In this document: piece by piece, positions 27,371-35,576 of the stretch
Position numbering within the stretch: the stretch's first letter is position 1
Layout: each line of letters starts with the position of its first letter
From: Bifidobacterium apousia
GTDB lineage: Bacteria; Actinomycetota; Actinomycetes; Actinomycetales; Bifidobacteriaceae
NCBI RefSeq assembly: GCF_007559275.1
Contig: NZ_VMHK01000001.1
Coordinates: 310,001 to 374,000, forward strand
Length of the DNA: 64,000 bases
Direction: 5' to 3'
Made by a program: the position numbers and the translations under genes
Notes under the pieces: model-generated
Told to the model about the DNA's origin: nothing
The model's input: the letters and a program-made list of their open reading frames with translations, nothing else
Database searches by the model: none

Positions 27371-27398
27371 TGTGCTTGAGCCTTGGAGTGTGTAGAGT
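27370..27398 (+). promoter_or_regulatory. Candidate nrdH promoter
   Basis: TTGTGC (27370-27375) and TAGAGT (27393-27398) with 17 bases between. The second NrdR-like box abuts the -35. A roughly 70-base leader with a CTTGGA/TCCAAG inverted repeat would follow. Confidence 0.4.
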
Positions 27399-27470
27399 GC
27401 AATCATTAGGTTCCAAGCAGAGAGCTATAGAGCTTGGAGCATCACGGCAACATGTAAGGGAGAGGCGATC

Positions 27471-27713
27471 ATGTCCATCACGGTCTACACCAAGGCGCAC
27501 TGTCCCCAGTGTGATGCCACCAAGCGTCAGTTGACCAAGCAAGGGCTGGAATTCGAGCAGGTGGATTTGACCGAGGATCAGACCTTGATCGACCAGTTCA
27601 TCGCCCAGGGATTCAAGCAGACCCCCATCGTAGTCACTGACCAGGAGACGTGGAGCGGGTATCGCCCCGATCTGATCAGGAAGGCAGCACAGAGCGCCAA
27701 GGTCTTTGCCTGA
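27471..27713 (+). CDS. nrdH: Glutaredoxin-like NrdH redoxin
   Basis: An 80-residue thioredoxin-fold protein that donates electrons to class Ib ribonucleotide reductase. The redox-active site is CPQC in VYTKAHCPQCDATKRQL; FKQTPIVV contains the cis-Pro loop and WSGYRPDLI is the NrdH signature near the C-terminus. In many genomes nrdH heads an nrdHIEF operon; here a terminator follows directly and no reductase gene is nearby. GGGAGAGG precedes the start. Paired NrdR-like boxes upstream suggest co-regulation with reductase genes elsewhere. Confidence 0.93.
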   Translation: MSITVYTKAHCPQCDATKRQLTKQGLEFEQVDLTEDQTLIDQFIAQGFKQTPIVVTDQETWSGYRPDLIRKAAQSAKVFA

Positions 27714-27726
27714 TCACAGCACTCGG

Positions 27727-27761
27727 AGCCCGGTTCACGGATATGTGGATCGGGCTTTTTT
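27727..27761 (+). terminator. Intrinsic terminator of nrdH
   Basis: AGCCCG/CGGGCT stem with further GTTCAC/GTGGAT-type pairing in the loop, followed by six T (27756-27761). It starts 14 bases after the stop codon. Confidence 0.88.
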
Positions 27762-27762
27762 G

Positions 27763-28051
27763 TTAGCTTGGTGAGCAGTAGGGATGATCAAAAACACAGA
27801 TGCCAGGTAGGCAGGATCTGCAGGTGTCGGTCAGTTTGGTCGGCTAGGGCCATCTCGCCCGCACTGTCCGGTTGCTGGATGGCTTCAGCATCATGGTGGA
27901 TCGCTGTCCGTGTTGCTGTGAGAGCGGATGATAACGCGGTATCCAGCATTCGTATATCGAAAAACAAAGAAAAGCGGCTCGCGTTCTCTAGGATTGTCGA
28001 CTGAATGCCGCAGTCGGCGTGAAGCGGGTGAGAAGCAGTGAAGAGGAGACG
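27763..28051. other. Region without a recognised gene upstream of the ABC transporter
   Basis: This 289-base stretch has no supported coding sequence on either strand. It should contain the promoter of the transporter operon; candidates are weak (for example TAGGAT near 27990). No riboswitch consensus was recognised. Confidence 0.4.
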
Positions 28052-28090
28052 ATGAACAGGACCAGAGCAAGTAGGGAGGTGAGGGCATGA
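28052..28090 (+). CDS. Possible 12-residue Arg-rich leader peptide
   Basis: ATG 28052 has a good ribosome site (GAGGAG, three bases before) and opens a 12-codon frame MNRTRASREVRA whose TGA overlaps the ATG of the downstream permease (ATGA). Four of twelve residues are Arg, all encoded by AGG or AGA, codons that are uncommon in high-GC genomes. This could couple transporter translation to arginyl-tRNA supply. However, the purine-rich AGGGAGGTGAGG at its end is also the ribosome site of the permease, which by itself would generate such codons. Confidence 0.45.
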   Translation: MNRTRASREVRA

Positions 28091-28740
28091 ATTGGACTTT
28101 CATGGCGCAGAATCTGCACTTCTTCGTCAATGCGGCCTATGTGACGGTCTTCATTTCCTTCTTTGGCGTGGTGTTTTCCATGCTGATCGGGGTGGTCTGC
28201 GCCGGGTTGGAGGCCTTCAGGATCCCCCTGCTCTCGCAGGTGGCCAGGGTATACATCGAGCTGTCAAGAAACACCCCGCTCCTGGTTCAGCTCTACTTCC
28301 TCTATTTCGGGTTGCCCAAGCTTGGTGTCAACTGGAGCGCCCAGACCTGCGCCATCGTCGGGCTGGCCTTCCTGGGCGGCTCCTACATGGCCGAGGCCAT
28401 GCGCGGCGGACTGGAGGCGGTGCCCCAGGTGCAGATCGAGTCGGCCCGCGTCCTGGGATTCACGCGTGGGCAGACCCTGTCGAGGATCGTGCTGCCCCAA
28501 GCCCTGAGCAGCGCCATACCGGGCGTGGTAGCCAACATCATCTTCCTGATCAAGGAGTCCTCAGTGGTCTCGGCCATCGCTCTGGCCGATGTCATGTATG
28601 TCACCAAGGATCTGATGGGCACCTCATACGACACCTACGAGTCGCTGACCCTGCTCATCGTCACCTACCTGGTCATCCTGCTGCCCATCTCCGTCATCGG
28701 AACCATTCTTGAGCGGAGGTTCGACTATGCACGGCGTTGA
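28087..28740 (+). CDS. Polar amino-acid ABC transporter permease 1
   Basis: A 217-residue membrane permease of the HisMQ type with about five spans. Family markers are VYIELSRNTPLLVQLYFLYF, GGSYMAEAMRGGLEAVPQVQ and the EAA loop ESARVLGFTRGQTLSRIVLP, which docks on the ATPase. It is the first of four transporter genes and overlaps the second permease by 14 bases. The substrate is a polar amino acid by family; the ligand cannot be read from sequence. Confidence 0.92.
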   Translation: MNWTFMAQNLHFFVNAAYVTVFISFFGVVFSMLIGVVCAGLEAFRIPLLSQVARVYIELSRNTPLLVQLYFLYFGLPKLGVNWSAQTCAIVGLAFLGGSYMAEAMRGGLEAVPQVQIESARVLGFTRGQTLSRIVLPQALSSAIPGVVANIIFLIKESSVVSAIALADVMYVTKDLMGTSYDTYESLTLLIVTYLVILLPISVIGTILERRFDYARR

Positions 28741-29401
28741 GGTGCTCTTCCAGCCAGGGGTCATGCCCAGGCTCTTCCAGGGGCTCTGGGTGACCGTCTG
28801 GATAGCCGGCGTCTCGGTTCTGCTCTCCCTGCCCTTGGGCTTGGTGGTCGGATGGCTGATGACCCTGCGCAACCGTCTGATTCGGTTCCTGATGAGGGTC
28901 TATCTGGACTTCATCCGCATCATGCCCCAGCTGGCCCTGCTCTTCATCGCCTTCTACGGGCTGTCCAGGGCATGGAACCTGAATCTGGATGCCACCGGCG
29001 CCTGCCTGCTGGTCTTTGTGCTCTGGGGCGGGGCCGAGCTGGGTGACCTGGTCCGCGGGGCCCTGGAGTCCATCCCCCGCACCCAGGTGGAGTCGGCCTA
29101 CGTGCTGGGACTGAGCTCCTGGCAGACCTTCTCCAGGATCATCCTTCCACAGGCCCTGCGCCGACTGTTGCCGGCCAGCGTCAACCTGGCCACCAGGATC
29201 GTCAAGACCACCTCCCTGGCAGCCCTGCTGGGTGTCATCGAGGTCATCAAGGTCGGCCAGCAGATCATTGATGCCAACCGTTTCGCCTATCCTCAGGCGA
29301 CCCTTTGGATCTACGGGGTGATTTTCTTCATGTATTTCTTCATCTGCTGGCCCCTGTCCTTGGTGGCCCGGCATCTGGAAAAGAGGTGGGCCCATGACTG
29401 A
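28727..29401 (+). CDS. Polar amino-acid ABC transporter permease 2
   Basis: A 224-residue HisMQ-type permease that pairs with permease 1. It contains VYLDFIRIMPQLALLFIAFY, GGAELGDLVRGALESIPRTQ and the EAA loop ESAYVLGLSSWQTFSRIILP. ATG 28727 has GGAGG seven bases upstream; the in-frame TTG at 28709 is within the preceding gene and less likely. It overlaps the ATPase gene by eight bases. Confidence 0.91.
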   Translation: MHGVEVLFQPGVMPRLFQGLWVTVWIAGVSVLLSLPLGLVVGWLMTLRNRLIRFLMRVYLDFIRIMPQLALLFIAFYGLSRAWNLNLDATGACLLVFVLWGGAELGDLVRGALESIPRTQVESAYVLGLSSWQTFSRIILPQALRRLLPASVNLATRIVKTTSLAALLGVIEVIKVGQQIIDANRFAYPQATLWIYGVIFFMYFFICWPLSLVARHLEKRWAHD

Positions 29402-30266
29402 GGGGCAAACGATGGCGAACCAGCCACAGGACGAGCAGGAGGAGCGGGCGGTGCTGACCGTCGAGCACCTGGTCAAGCAGTATCCGCAGGCGCAAAGCCC
29501 TGTGCTCAATGACATCTCCTTCCAGGTGCCCAAGGGCAAGGTCTTTGTGGTCCTGGGCCCCTCGGGTTCAGGCAAATCCACCCTGCTGCGGACCATAGCC
29601 GGACTGGAGCCCATACAGGGTGGCCGGATTCTTCTGGATGGCCAGGTGGTGGAGACCGGTCGTCCTCTGGGCAAGCACGGCGGAGGTCCTGGCGGCCTGA
29701 TGTCAGGCAGCCGCAGCTCCGACCTGCGCACCAGGATCGGCATGGTCTTCCAGAGCTACGACCTCTTCCCCAACAGGACCGTGTTGGACAACGTGACTCT
29801 GGCGCCCGTCCTGGTGCAGAAGCGCAAGCGGGACCAGGCGCGGCAGGAGGCTCTGGAGCTGCTGGATCGGGTCGGTCTGGCCGACCGCCGGGATGCCTGG
29901 CCCAGCCAGCTCTCGGGCGGCCAGCGGCAACGGGTGGCCATCTGCCGGGCGCTCATCCTCCATCCCGAGATCATGCTCTTCGACGAGGTGACCGCGGCTC
30001 TGGACCCGGAGATGGTCCGCGAGGTCCTCCAGGTCATTCTGGAGCTGGCCGACCAGGGGCTGACCATGATGATCGTCACCCACGAGATGGCCTTCGCCAG
30101 GGGCATCGCCGACCACATCGTCCTCTTGGACGAGGGCGTCCTGGTCGAGCAGTCCGACGACCCCGAGGCCTTCTTCACCCACCCGGCCACTGACCGGGCG
30201 CAACGCTTCCTGTCCACCTTCACCTATGAGCGCAGGCGGGAACAGGACCAGGATCAGAAGTCCTGA
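29394..30266 (+). CDS. Polar amino-acid ABC transporter ATPase
   Basis: A 290-residue ATPase: Walker A is GPSGSGKS, the signature is LSGGQRQRVAICRALIL, Walker B is IMLFDEVTAALDPE, and the switch His is in MIVTHEMAFARG. A glycine-rich insertion (about 83-105, KHGGGPGGLMSGSRSS) follows the first subdomain and is unusual. ATG 29394 overlaps permease 2; ATG 29412 is an alternative start. Confidence 0.94.
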   Translation: MTEGQTMANQPQDEQEERAVLTVEHLVKQYPQAQSPVLNDISFQVPKGKVFVVLGPSGSGKSTLLRTIAGLEPIQGGRILLDGQVVETGRPLGKHGGGPGGLMSGSRSSDLRTRIGMVFQSYDLFPNRTVLDNVTLAPVLVQKRKRDQARQEALELLDRVGLADRRDAWPSQLSGGQRQRVAICRALILHPEIMLFDEVTAALDPEMVREVLQVILELADQGLTMMIVTHEMAFARGIADHIVLLDEGVLVEQSDDPEAFFTHPATDRAQRFLSTFTYERRREQDQDQKS

Positions 30267-30285
30267 TGGGACTGCGCATATTCGT

Positions 30286-30320
30286 CCGGCGGCAATCGCC
30301 GGAACCGCCCACTGGGGCGG
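30286..30320 (+). promoter_or_regulatory. Two back-to-back hairpins before the binding-protein gene
   Basis: CCGGCG/CGCCGG (30286-30302, five-base loop) and CCGCCC/GGGCGG (30305-30320, four-base loop) lie in the 85-base gap between the ATPase and binding-protein genes. Such intercistronic stems can stabilise the downstream mRNA, fitting the need for more binding protein than membrane components. Confidence 0.45.
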
Positions 30321-30351
30321 CCATAAGAAAGATAAGAGGAAAAGAGGGATC

Positions 30352-31263
30352 ATGACCGCAAGGGTAATGAACCGATTGATACGGGCGGCGCTGGCCACGG
30401 GGGCGACGATCGCGATGATGGCTTCCATGGCAGCCTGCGGTCCTTCGGCGGCCACCCCCAGTGATGCCGGAAGCGCCTCGGGGGGCAATTCCGGCTCCTC
30501 GGCAGCATCCGGGTCTGCACGAACCCCGGAGCAGATCACCAAGTCCGGCAAGCTCAGAGTGGCCGTCTTCACCGACAAGGCCCCCTTCGGCTACGTGGAC
30601 AAGGATGGCAAGAACCAGGGTTACGACATCGTTTTTGCCGAGCGTCTGGCCAAGGATCTGGGCGTCAAGCCCGAGTACACCTCGGTGGATCCGGCCGCCC
30701 GTGTGGATGTGCTGTCCAGCAATAAGGTGGACGTGACCCTGGCCAACTTCACCGTTACCGATGATCGCGCCCGCAAGGTGGACTTCGCCAAGCCCTATAT
30801 GAAGGTTTTCCTGGGCGTGGTCTCCCCGGATTCGGCGCTGATCAAAGATGTGAAGGAGCTGGAGGGCAAGACTCTGATCATCGCCAAGGGGACAACGGCC
30901 GAGCCTTACTTCGAGCAGCACTATCCTAAGGTCAAGCTGCAGAAGTACGACCAGTACGCAGATGCCTACAACGCCCTGCTGGACCACCGCGGAGACGCCA
31001 TGAGCACCGACAACACCGAGGTGCTGGCCTGGGCCAAGGCCAACAAGGGCTTCTCGGTGGGCATCACCAAGCTGGGGGATGAGGCGGTCATCGCCCCGGC
31101 TGTGCGCAAGGGGAACAAGCCCCTGCTGGACTACATCAACAAAGAGCTGGACAAGCTGGGCCAGGAGCGGTTCTTCCATGAGGACTACCGCAAGACCCTG
31201 GAACCGGTCTACGGCAGCGCAGCCAACCCCGACGAGATCGTAGTCGAGGGCGGCAAGGCCTGA
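30352..31263 (+). CDS. Amino-acid ABC transporter substrate-binding lipoprotein
   Basis: A 303-residue lipoprotein. The signal peptide ends in a lipobox (SMAAC-G, Cys near residue 27), followed by a low-complexity Ser/Gly/Ala linker (about 28-60) that extends it from the membrane. The mature part is a family 3 solute-binding protein: SGKLRVAVFTDKAPFGYVDK, GYDIVFAERLAKDLGV and DVTLANFTVTDDRARKVDFA are typical. ATG 30352 has AAGAGGG upstream. It is last in the operon and followed by a strong terminator. Confidence 0.92.
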   Translation: MTARVMNRLIRAALATGATIAMMASMAACGPSAATPSDAGSASGGNSGSSAASGSARTPEQITKSGKLRVAVFTDKAPFGYVDKDGKNQGYDIVFAERLAKDLGVKPEYTSVDPAARVDVLSSNKVDVTLANFTVTDDRARKVDFAKPYMKVFLGVVSPDSALIKDVKELEGKTLIIAKGTTAEPYFEQHYPKVKLQKYDQYADAYNALLDHRGDAMSTDNTEVLAWAKANKGFSVGITKLGDEAVIAPAVRKGNKPLLDYINKELDKLGQERFFHEDYRKTLEPVYGSAANPDEIVVEGGKA

Positions 31264-31284
31264 ACCGGCCGTCTGGCTTGTGAC

Positions 31285-31328
31285 AGGGGCCGTACCCATC
31301 CGAATGCGACTGGATGGGTACGGCCCCT
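31285..31328. terminator. Bidirectional terminator
   Basis: A perfect 16-base stem (31286-31301 pairing with 31312-31327), extended by an A-T pair, with a ten-base loop. It separates the transporter operon from the convergent FKBP gene and can act on both strands; only short T/A tracts flank it. Confidence 0.8.
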
Positions 31329-31355
31329 ATTTGCCTGAGCTGGAGGATTGGCTGG

Positions 31356-32291
31356 TCAGTAGGCGGCCAGGATGTCGACCACGAAAATCAGGGTCGAATT
31401 GGCCGGGATCTTTTGCTGTTGCTGGCTGCCGTAGCCCAGGTCAGGCGGAACTACCAGAAGAACCTGAGAGCCCACCGTCTGGCCGGCCAGACCCTGCTGC
31501 CAGCCCTTGACCACCTGGTCCAGGCTGAAGTCGCTGGCCTGCCCCCGATCCCAGGAGGAGTCGAACTGCTTGCCGTCGGAGGCCAGCCATCCGGTGTAGT
31601 TGGCGCTGACGCTCTGATGCTGGCCGACCTTGGCCCCCTTGCCCTTGATCAGGGGCTGGACGACCAGTCCTCCCTTGGGCTGGTACCCGTTGAGGTCCAG
31701 GGAGGGCTTGCCCTTGTCGTCCAAACTGATTTTCGGCAGGTCGCTGGGCAGGTCGGTCACCTTCTGACCCTGGGCGCGGGTCAGGTTTTTGGACCGGGAG
31801 ACGAAGGTCAGGGCCATAATATAGGACTCGGTCGCCTTGCTGCTGCCGGAACCTGACTCATCGATGCCTACGGCAACGGTCGAGTTGACCTTGAGGCCCT
31901 TGAAGGTGTCATAGTATGCCGGGATGGATTTCTTGCTGATGACGATGGAGCACTCCGGGCTGCTCTGGTCCCATGTCGAGTTGATCACCTTGCCGGTTTT
32001 TGCATCCAGGGCCAGGCTCCTTGTGCATACGCGATCCCCGTCGCGGATGACCTCGCCATCGCCCTTCTGGATGACCTGATGGGTCTGGTTCTCGACCTTG
32101 AAGGGAGTCTTGAAGCTGATGTCGGGCTTGCTGCCAAGTTTGCCGCTGGCTGATACGCCCTGCATGGTGTCGCCCGAGCGGCTGCCCCCGTCAGATTTCC
32201 CGCCGCAGGCTGACAGTCCAAGACATAGGGCCAGAGCGGTCATGGCGCCCAGCAGACGCTTGCTGCCTGATTTTCTTGCGATGATGGTCAT
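31356..32291 (-). CDS. FKBP-type peptidyl-prolyl isomerase lipoprotein
   Basis: A 311-residue exported protein. The signal peptide ends in LSAC-G (Cys near residue 29). After a long middle region (about 50-200) that may be a degenerate first FKBP repeat, the C-terminal FKBP domain (about 205-311) shows SANYTGWLASDGKQFDSSWD, VVKGWQQGLAGQTVGSQVLL and PPDLGYG, then IPANSTLIFVVDIL. It probably assists folding of secreted proteins. On the minus strand TAAACT (32300-32305) lies eight bases before the ATG, so the message may be leaderless. The gene is divergent from the next. Confidence 0.9.
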   Translation of the reverse strand: MTIIARKSGSKRLLGAMTALALCLGLSACGGKSDGGSRSGDTMQGVSASGKLGSKPDISFKTPFKVENQTHQVIQKGDGEVIRDGDRVCTRSLALDAKTGKVINSTWDQSSPECSIVISKKSIPAYYDTFKGLKVNSTVAVGIDESGSGSSKATESYIMALTFVSRSKNLTRAQGQKVTDLPSDLPKISLDDKGKPSLDLNGYQPKGGLVVQPLIKGKGAKVGQHQSVSANYTGWLASDGKQFDSSWDRGQASDFSLDQVVKGWQQGLAGQTVGSQVLLVVPPDLGYGSQQQQKIPANSTLIFVVDILAAY

Positions 32292-32373
32292 AGAAGCCCA
32301 GTTTAGGGCTTATGGGTGATTTCCCAGTGCCGGAAACCAGATCATAGGGAGCCGACGGTAGAATGTCGATAAT

Positions 32374-33450
32374 ATGGAGCAAGTACCCGAAGAACAAGAT
32401 GAGATGACGCGGCCTGACAAGCCTTCGCGTCACAGCATGATCATGCGCGGCATCGTCACCCCCATCTTCGGACTGCTGGCTGTGGCGGCCATTGTGCTGG
32501 GCATCATGAACGCCACGGTCTGGAAGCCTTCGGCTCACGTGGATGCGCATGGGCGCACGAAGGCAGCCTATGTGGTGACCGATCCAGGTGTGCTTCCCCT
32601 GGTGGACAGCAGGGTGACCATGCGTGTGGATGCGGCCTCTGCCGGGGTCTCCGGGTCCACAGCGCACAAGTCGCAGAAGCCGACCATCTGCATGGCCCTG
32701 ACCACGGCCAAAGATGCAGCCGGCTGGACGGCCGGGCATGATGTGGCCCGGGTGCGTGGCCTGGATGATTGGCAGACCCTGTCCGTTGGCAGTGACACCA
32801 GCCCCGGCAAGGCCGTCAAACGTGATCAGGGCGTGGCCTTTCAGGATTCGGATATGTGGAAACAGGTCACCTGTTCTGACAGCAGCGTGTCGATGTCCTT
32901 GAAGACCGACGACCCTCAGGCCGTCCTGCTGGTGGCGGTCCCCCAGGGCTCCCCTTCCCTGGGGCTGGAGATGCTCTGGCAGCGGGACAAGCTGCCTAAC
33001 TTTGCCATGCCCTTCTACTTTGCCGGTGGGTTGCTGGCCCTGCTGGCCGTTCTTTCGGCTACGGTCTTCGCCATGGATCCGGCCAAGCGCCGCAAGCAGA
33101 CCGAGCCCGAGCAGGAGTCTGAGGAAACTCCCGAAGTCAGCGTGGCCCAGGCCCTGGGAAGCGCCATTCTGCCTGGCCTGGGGCAACGGCGTAGCTCGAC
33201 CTCGGGTCGGCGTCGGCGTCATGCCCGCGGCCAGGCACGACAGGGGGATCCAGGACCCCCGCCCAGGCCGCCCGTGGTGATTGACCCGCGCAATCGGAAT
33301 ATGGTCGCCGACCAACAGGAAGATGGTGACGGCCGCACCGTCAGCGGCGATCGGGGAGCCGACGATATGTCGTCCACCAGGGTCATCAGCAGTCAGGAGA
33401 TGGCCTCCTACCTGGCCAGGCTTGCCCACGAAGGGGAGGAGGAGCGCTGA
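32374..33450 (+). CDS. Membrane protein of unknown function
   Basis: A 358-residue protein with one N-terminal membrane span (about 25-45), an extracytoplasmic domain (about 50-205), a second span (about 210-232) and a basic, Gln/Pro/Arg-rich cytosolic tail (about 235-358). I recognise no enzymatic motif. It overlaps the following lipoprotein gene by one base, so the two probably work together at the membrane. ATG 32374 lies nine bases after TAGAAT (32359-32364), suggesting a leaderless transcript; the promoter is back-to-back with that of the FKBP gene. Confidence 0.75.
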   Translation: MEQVPEEQDEMTRPDKPSRHSMIMRGIVTPIFGLLAVAAIVLGIMNATVWKPSAHVDAHGRTKAAYVVTDPGVLPLVDSRVTMRVDAASAGVSGSTAHKSQKPTICMALTTAKDAAGWTAGHDVARVRGLDDWQTLSVGSDTSPGKAVKRDQGVAFQDSDMWKQVTCSDSSVSMSLKTDDPQAVLLVAVPQGSPSLGLEMLWQRDKLPNFAMPFYFAGGLLALLAVLSATVFAMDPAKRRKQTEPEQESEETPEVSVAQALGSAILPGLGQRRSSTSGRRRRHARGQARQGDPGPPPRPPVVIDPRNRNMVADQQEDGDGRTVSGDRGADDMSSTRVISSQEMASYLARLAHEGEEER

Positions 33451-34481
33451 TGAGTATGAACAAGCCGATGAACAGGGTGGCGGCTGCAGCGGCACTGGCC
33501 TTATCCCTGGTCCTTCTGCCGGGGCTGTCTGCCTGCGAGGGGCAGGTTCCCCAAGCTCGCCGGACCGAGCCTCAGAGCACCGCAACCACGGCTCCTGAGC
33601 CCAATCTGACCCCTGCCCAAGAGGCCCGCATACGCAAGAGCATCGGGGCTGTTCTGGACCAGGCCAACGAGGCCAAGGATCCGGCCGGGCTGGACCAGCG
33701 GGTCACCGGACCCCAGCTGGAGATCCGCACCAGCGAACTGACCATTGCCCAGGCCACCGGGCAGCTGGATCCGAAGACAACCATTCCTACTACCATCGCT
33801 CAGACGGTGATCCCCGGCGATCCTGGCTGGCCGCGCTCGGTCTTTTCGATCACCACCACCACGCAGGATCAGCAGTCCAAACGTCTCTTGGTGCTGGACC
33901 AGGAGTCCGCCCATGAAAACTACAAGCTCTGGGGGGTGGCCCGGCTCTTCCAGGGAGCCCAGCTGCCCAAGTTCCCGGTGGCCACCATCGGCGCCAGGAT
34001 GGGGCAGGGCGACGATCAGGGGCTCAAGGCTACGCCGGTGGAGGCCGTGCGCCGCTATGCCGACCTCCTGCAGAATCCCCAGGGCAGCAAGTATGCCAAG
34101 GAGTTCGCCCAGGATGACTTCCGCACCTCCCTGGGCACGCTGACCCAGGTGGTCCAGCAGGGGATCGAAGCCAACAAGGGCAACCAGTCGCAGACCTTCA
34201 CCCCGGCACAGGGGCAGCTGCGGGTCATGCACTCCTCCGATGGAGGCGATCTGGTCGTGGCCCGGATCGATTCGGTCTGGACCAGGCAGGCGGGTGAGGG
34301 CCGCGAGTCCTCGCCGGCCTCGGATGCCGAGAAGGCCCTCTTCGGACAGGGCAAGCCCACCAGCACCATGAAGGTCACCTATGTCAACGTGATCGCCCTG
34401 TACATACCTTCGGCGGACTCGCATGAACCCATCAGGGCCGTGGGCGCCGAGCGTGAACCCATCAAGGTGGAAGCGGTCTGA
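33450..34481 (+). CDS. Lipoprotein of unknown function
   Basis: A 343-residue exported protein. The signal peptide ends in the lipobox LSAC-E (Cys near residue 29), followed by a Gln/Pro/Thr-rich linker. The mature domain (about 60-343) has no motif I can name; it contains RSVFSITTTTQDQQSKRLLV and AVRRYADLLQNPQGSKYAKE. It starts one base inside the preceding membrane-protein gene. GGGGAGGAGG lies upstream of the start. Confidence 0.78.
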   Translation: MSMNKPMNRVAAAAALALSLVLLPGLSACEGQVPQARRTEPQSTATTAPEPNLTPAQEARIRKSIGAVLDQANEAKDPAGLDQRVTGPQLEIRTSELTIAQATGQLDPKTTIPTTIAQTVIPGDPGWPRSVFSITTTTQDQQSKRLLVLDQESAHENYKLWGVARLFQGAQLPKFPVATIGARMGQGDDQGLKATPVEAVRRYADLLQNPQGSKYAKEFAQDDFRTSLGTLTQVVQQGIEANKGNQSQTFTPAQGQLRVMHSSDGGDLVVARIDSVWTRQAGEGRESSPASDAEKALFGQGKPTSTMKVTYVNVIALYIPSADSHEPIRAVGAEREPIKVEAV

Positions 34482-34598
34482 AGGGCGGGATTGCGCTGGG
34501 TGAACGCCCGACCCTTGGACTAGATTGGCTTCCAGGAGTATGCAATCGAGGGCGAGCCGAAGCTGCAGTCGGCGGCCGCGAGGTTTAGGAGGACTGAC

Positions 34599-35564
34599 AT
34601 GGCGAACAAGAACGGGCAGGGGCAGCCGGGCGTCTCGCTGGCAGGAGCGGTCGACCTGGGCGCGCTCAAGCATCAGGTCGATGCTCAGCCAGGCCAGCAG
34701 GGAGGCGCACCCGCTGCCGGCGGCTACGTGATCGATACTACGGAGGCCAGCTTTCAGGCTATGGTTCAGACCTCAGCCACCTTCCCCATTCTGATCCTGC
34801 TCTGGGTGCCCACAGACGACCGTCTCTTTCCCCTGGCCACCCGCCTGGCCCAGGCCGTCAATGCCCAGGAGGGGCGCGTTCAACTCTCCCGCATCGACAT
34901 CGCGTCCAATCCGCAGATCGCCCAGACCTTTCAGGTGCAGGGTGCTCCGGCCCTCTTTGCCCTGCTGGCAGGCCGACCCATGCCAATCCTGCAGGGGATG
35001 CCCACCGATGAGGAGATGAACCAGATCACCGATCAGCTCATCCCACAGGTGGTTCAAATGGCGCAGAAGGCCGGCATCACCGGCAGCGCCCCCTACCAGG
35101 AGACCAACGACCAGGGGCAAGAGGAGCAGGATGGCCAGACAGCGGCTGATGCCATCCCTCCTGCCCATCAAGAGGCCCACCGGCTGGCCCAGGAGGGCGA
35201 CTATGCAGCTGCGGCCGAAGCCTATGACAAGCTGGTCCAGGCTGACGCGACCGACGATCTGGCCAAGCGGGAACAGGCCAAGTGCCTGCTGATGGCCCGT
35301 TCAGCCACGGCCGATGTCCGCAGGGTCCGTCAGGCGGCCGCCGACGCCCCTGACGACCTGCAGGCCCAGTTGGATGTGGCCGATGTGGACATGATCGGCG
35401 GCCAGATCCAGGATGCCTTCGATCGTCTGCTGGACTTTCTGGCCGGGCACCGGGATCAGACTGATCCCATCCGCCGCCGTCTGCTGGAGTACTTCGTCAT
35501 TCCCGAGCCGACCGATCCTCGGCTGGCCAAGGCCCGTCGCCGTCTGTCCACACTGATGTACTGA
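34599..35564 (+). CDS. Thioredoxin-fold protein with TPR-like C-terminus (CnoX/YbbN-like), no CXXC
   Basis: A 321-residue cytosolic protein. Residues about 45-150 form a thioredoxin-like domain (ATFPILILLWVPTDDRLFPL; IASNPQIAQTFQVQGAPALF with the cis-Pro), but the usual WCGPC is replaced by WVPTDD, so it cannot act as a disulphide reductase. The C-terminal part (about 185-321) is helical and TPR-like (AHRLAQEGDYAAAAEAYDKL). The arrangement matches the co-chaperone CnoX/YbbN. AGGAGG precedes the start, and a TAGATT -10 lies about 70 bases upstream after a GGGCG/CGCCC hairpin. Confidence 0.8.
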   Translation: MANKNGQGQPGVSLAGAVDLGALKHQVDAQPGQQGGAPAAGGYVIDTTEASFQAMVQTSATFPILILLWVPTDDRLFPLATRLAQAVNAQEGRVQLSRIDIASNPQIAQTFQVQGAPALFALLAGRPMPILQGMPTDEEMNQITDQLIPQVVQMAQKAGITGSAPYQETNDQGQEEQDGQTAADAIPPAHQEAHRLAQEGDYAAAAEAYDKLVQADATDDLAKREQAKCLLMARSATADVRRVRQAAADAPDDLQAQLDVADVDMIGGQIQDAFDRLLDFLAGHRDQTDPIRRRLLEYFVIPEPTDPRLAKARRRLSTLMY

Positions 35565-35576
35565 ACCGCTCCTGGG

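Noticed and set aside
27768-28004. Short open frames between nrdH and the ABC transporter
   Set aside because: They lack ribosome sites, start in or near the terminator and have translations typical of non-coding DNA.
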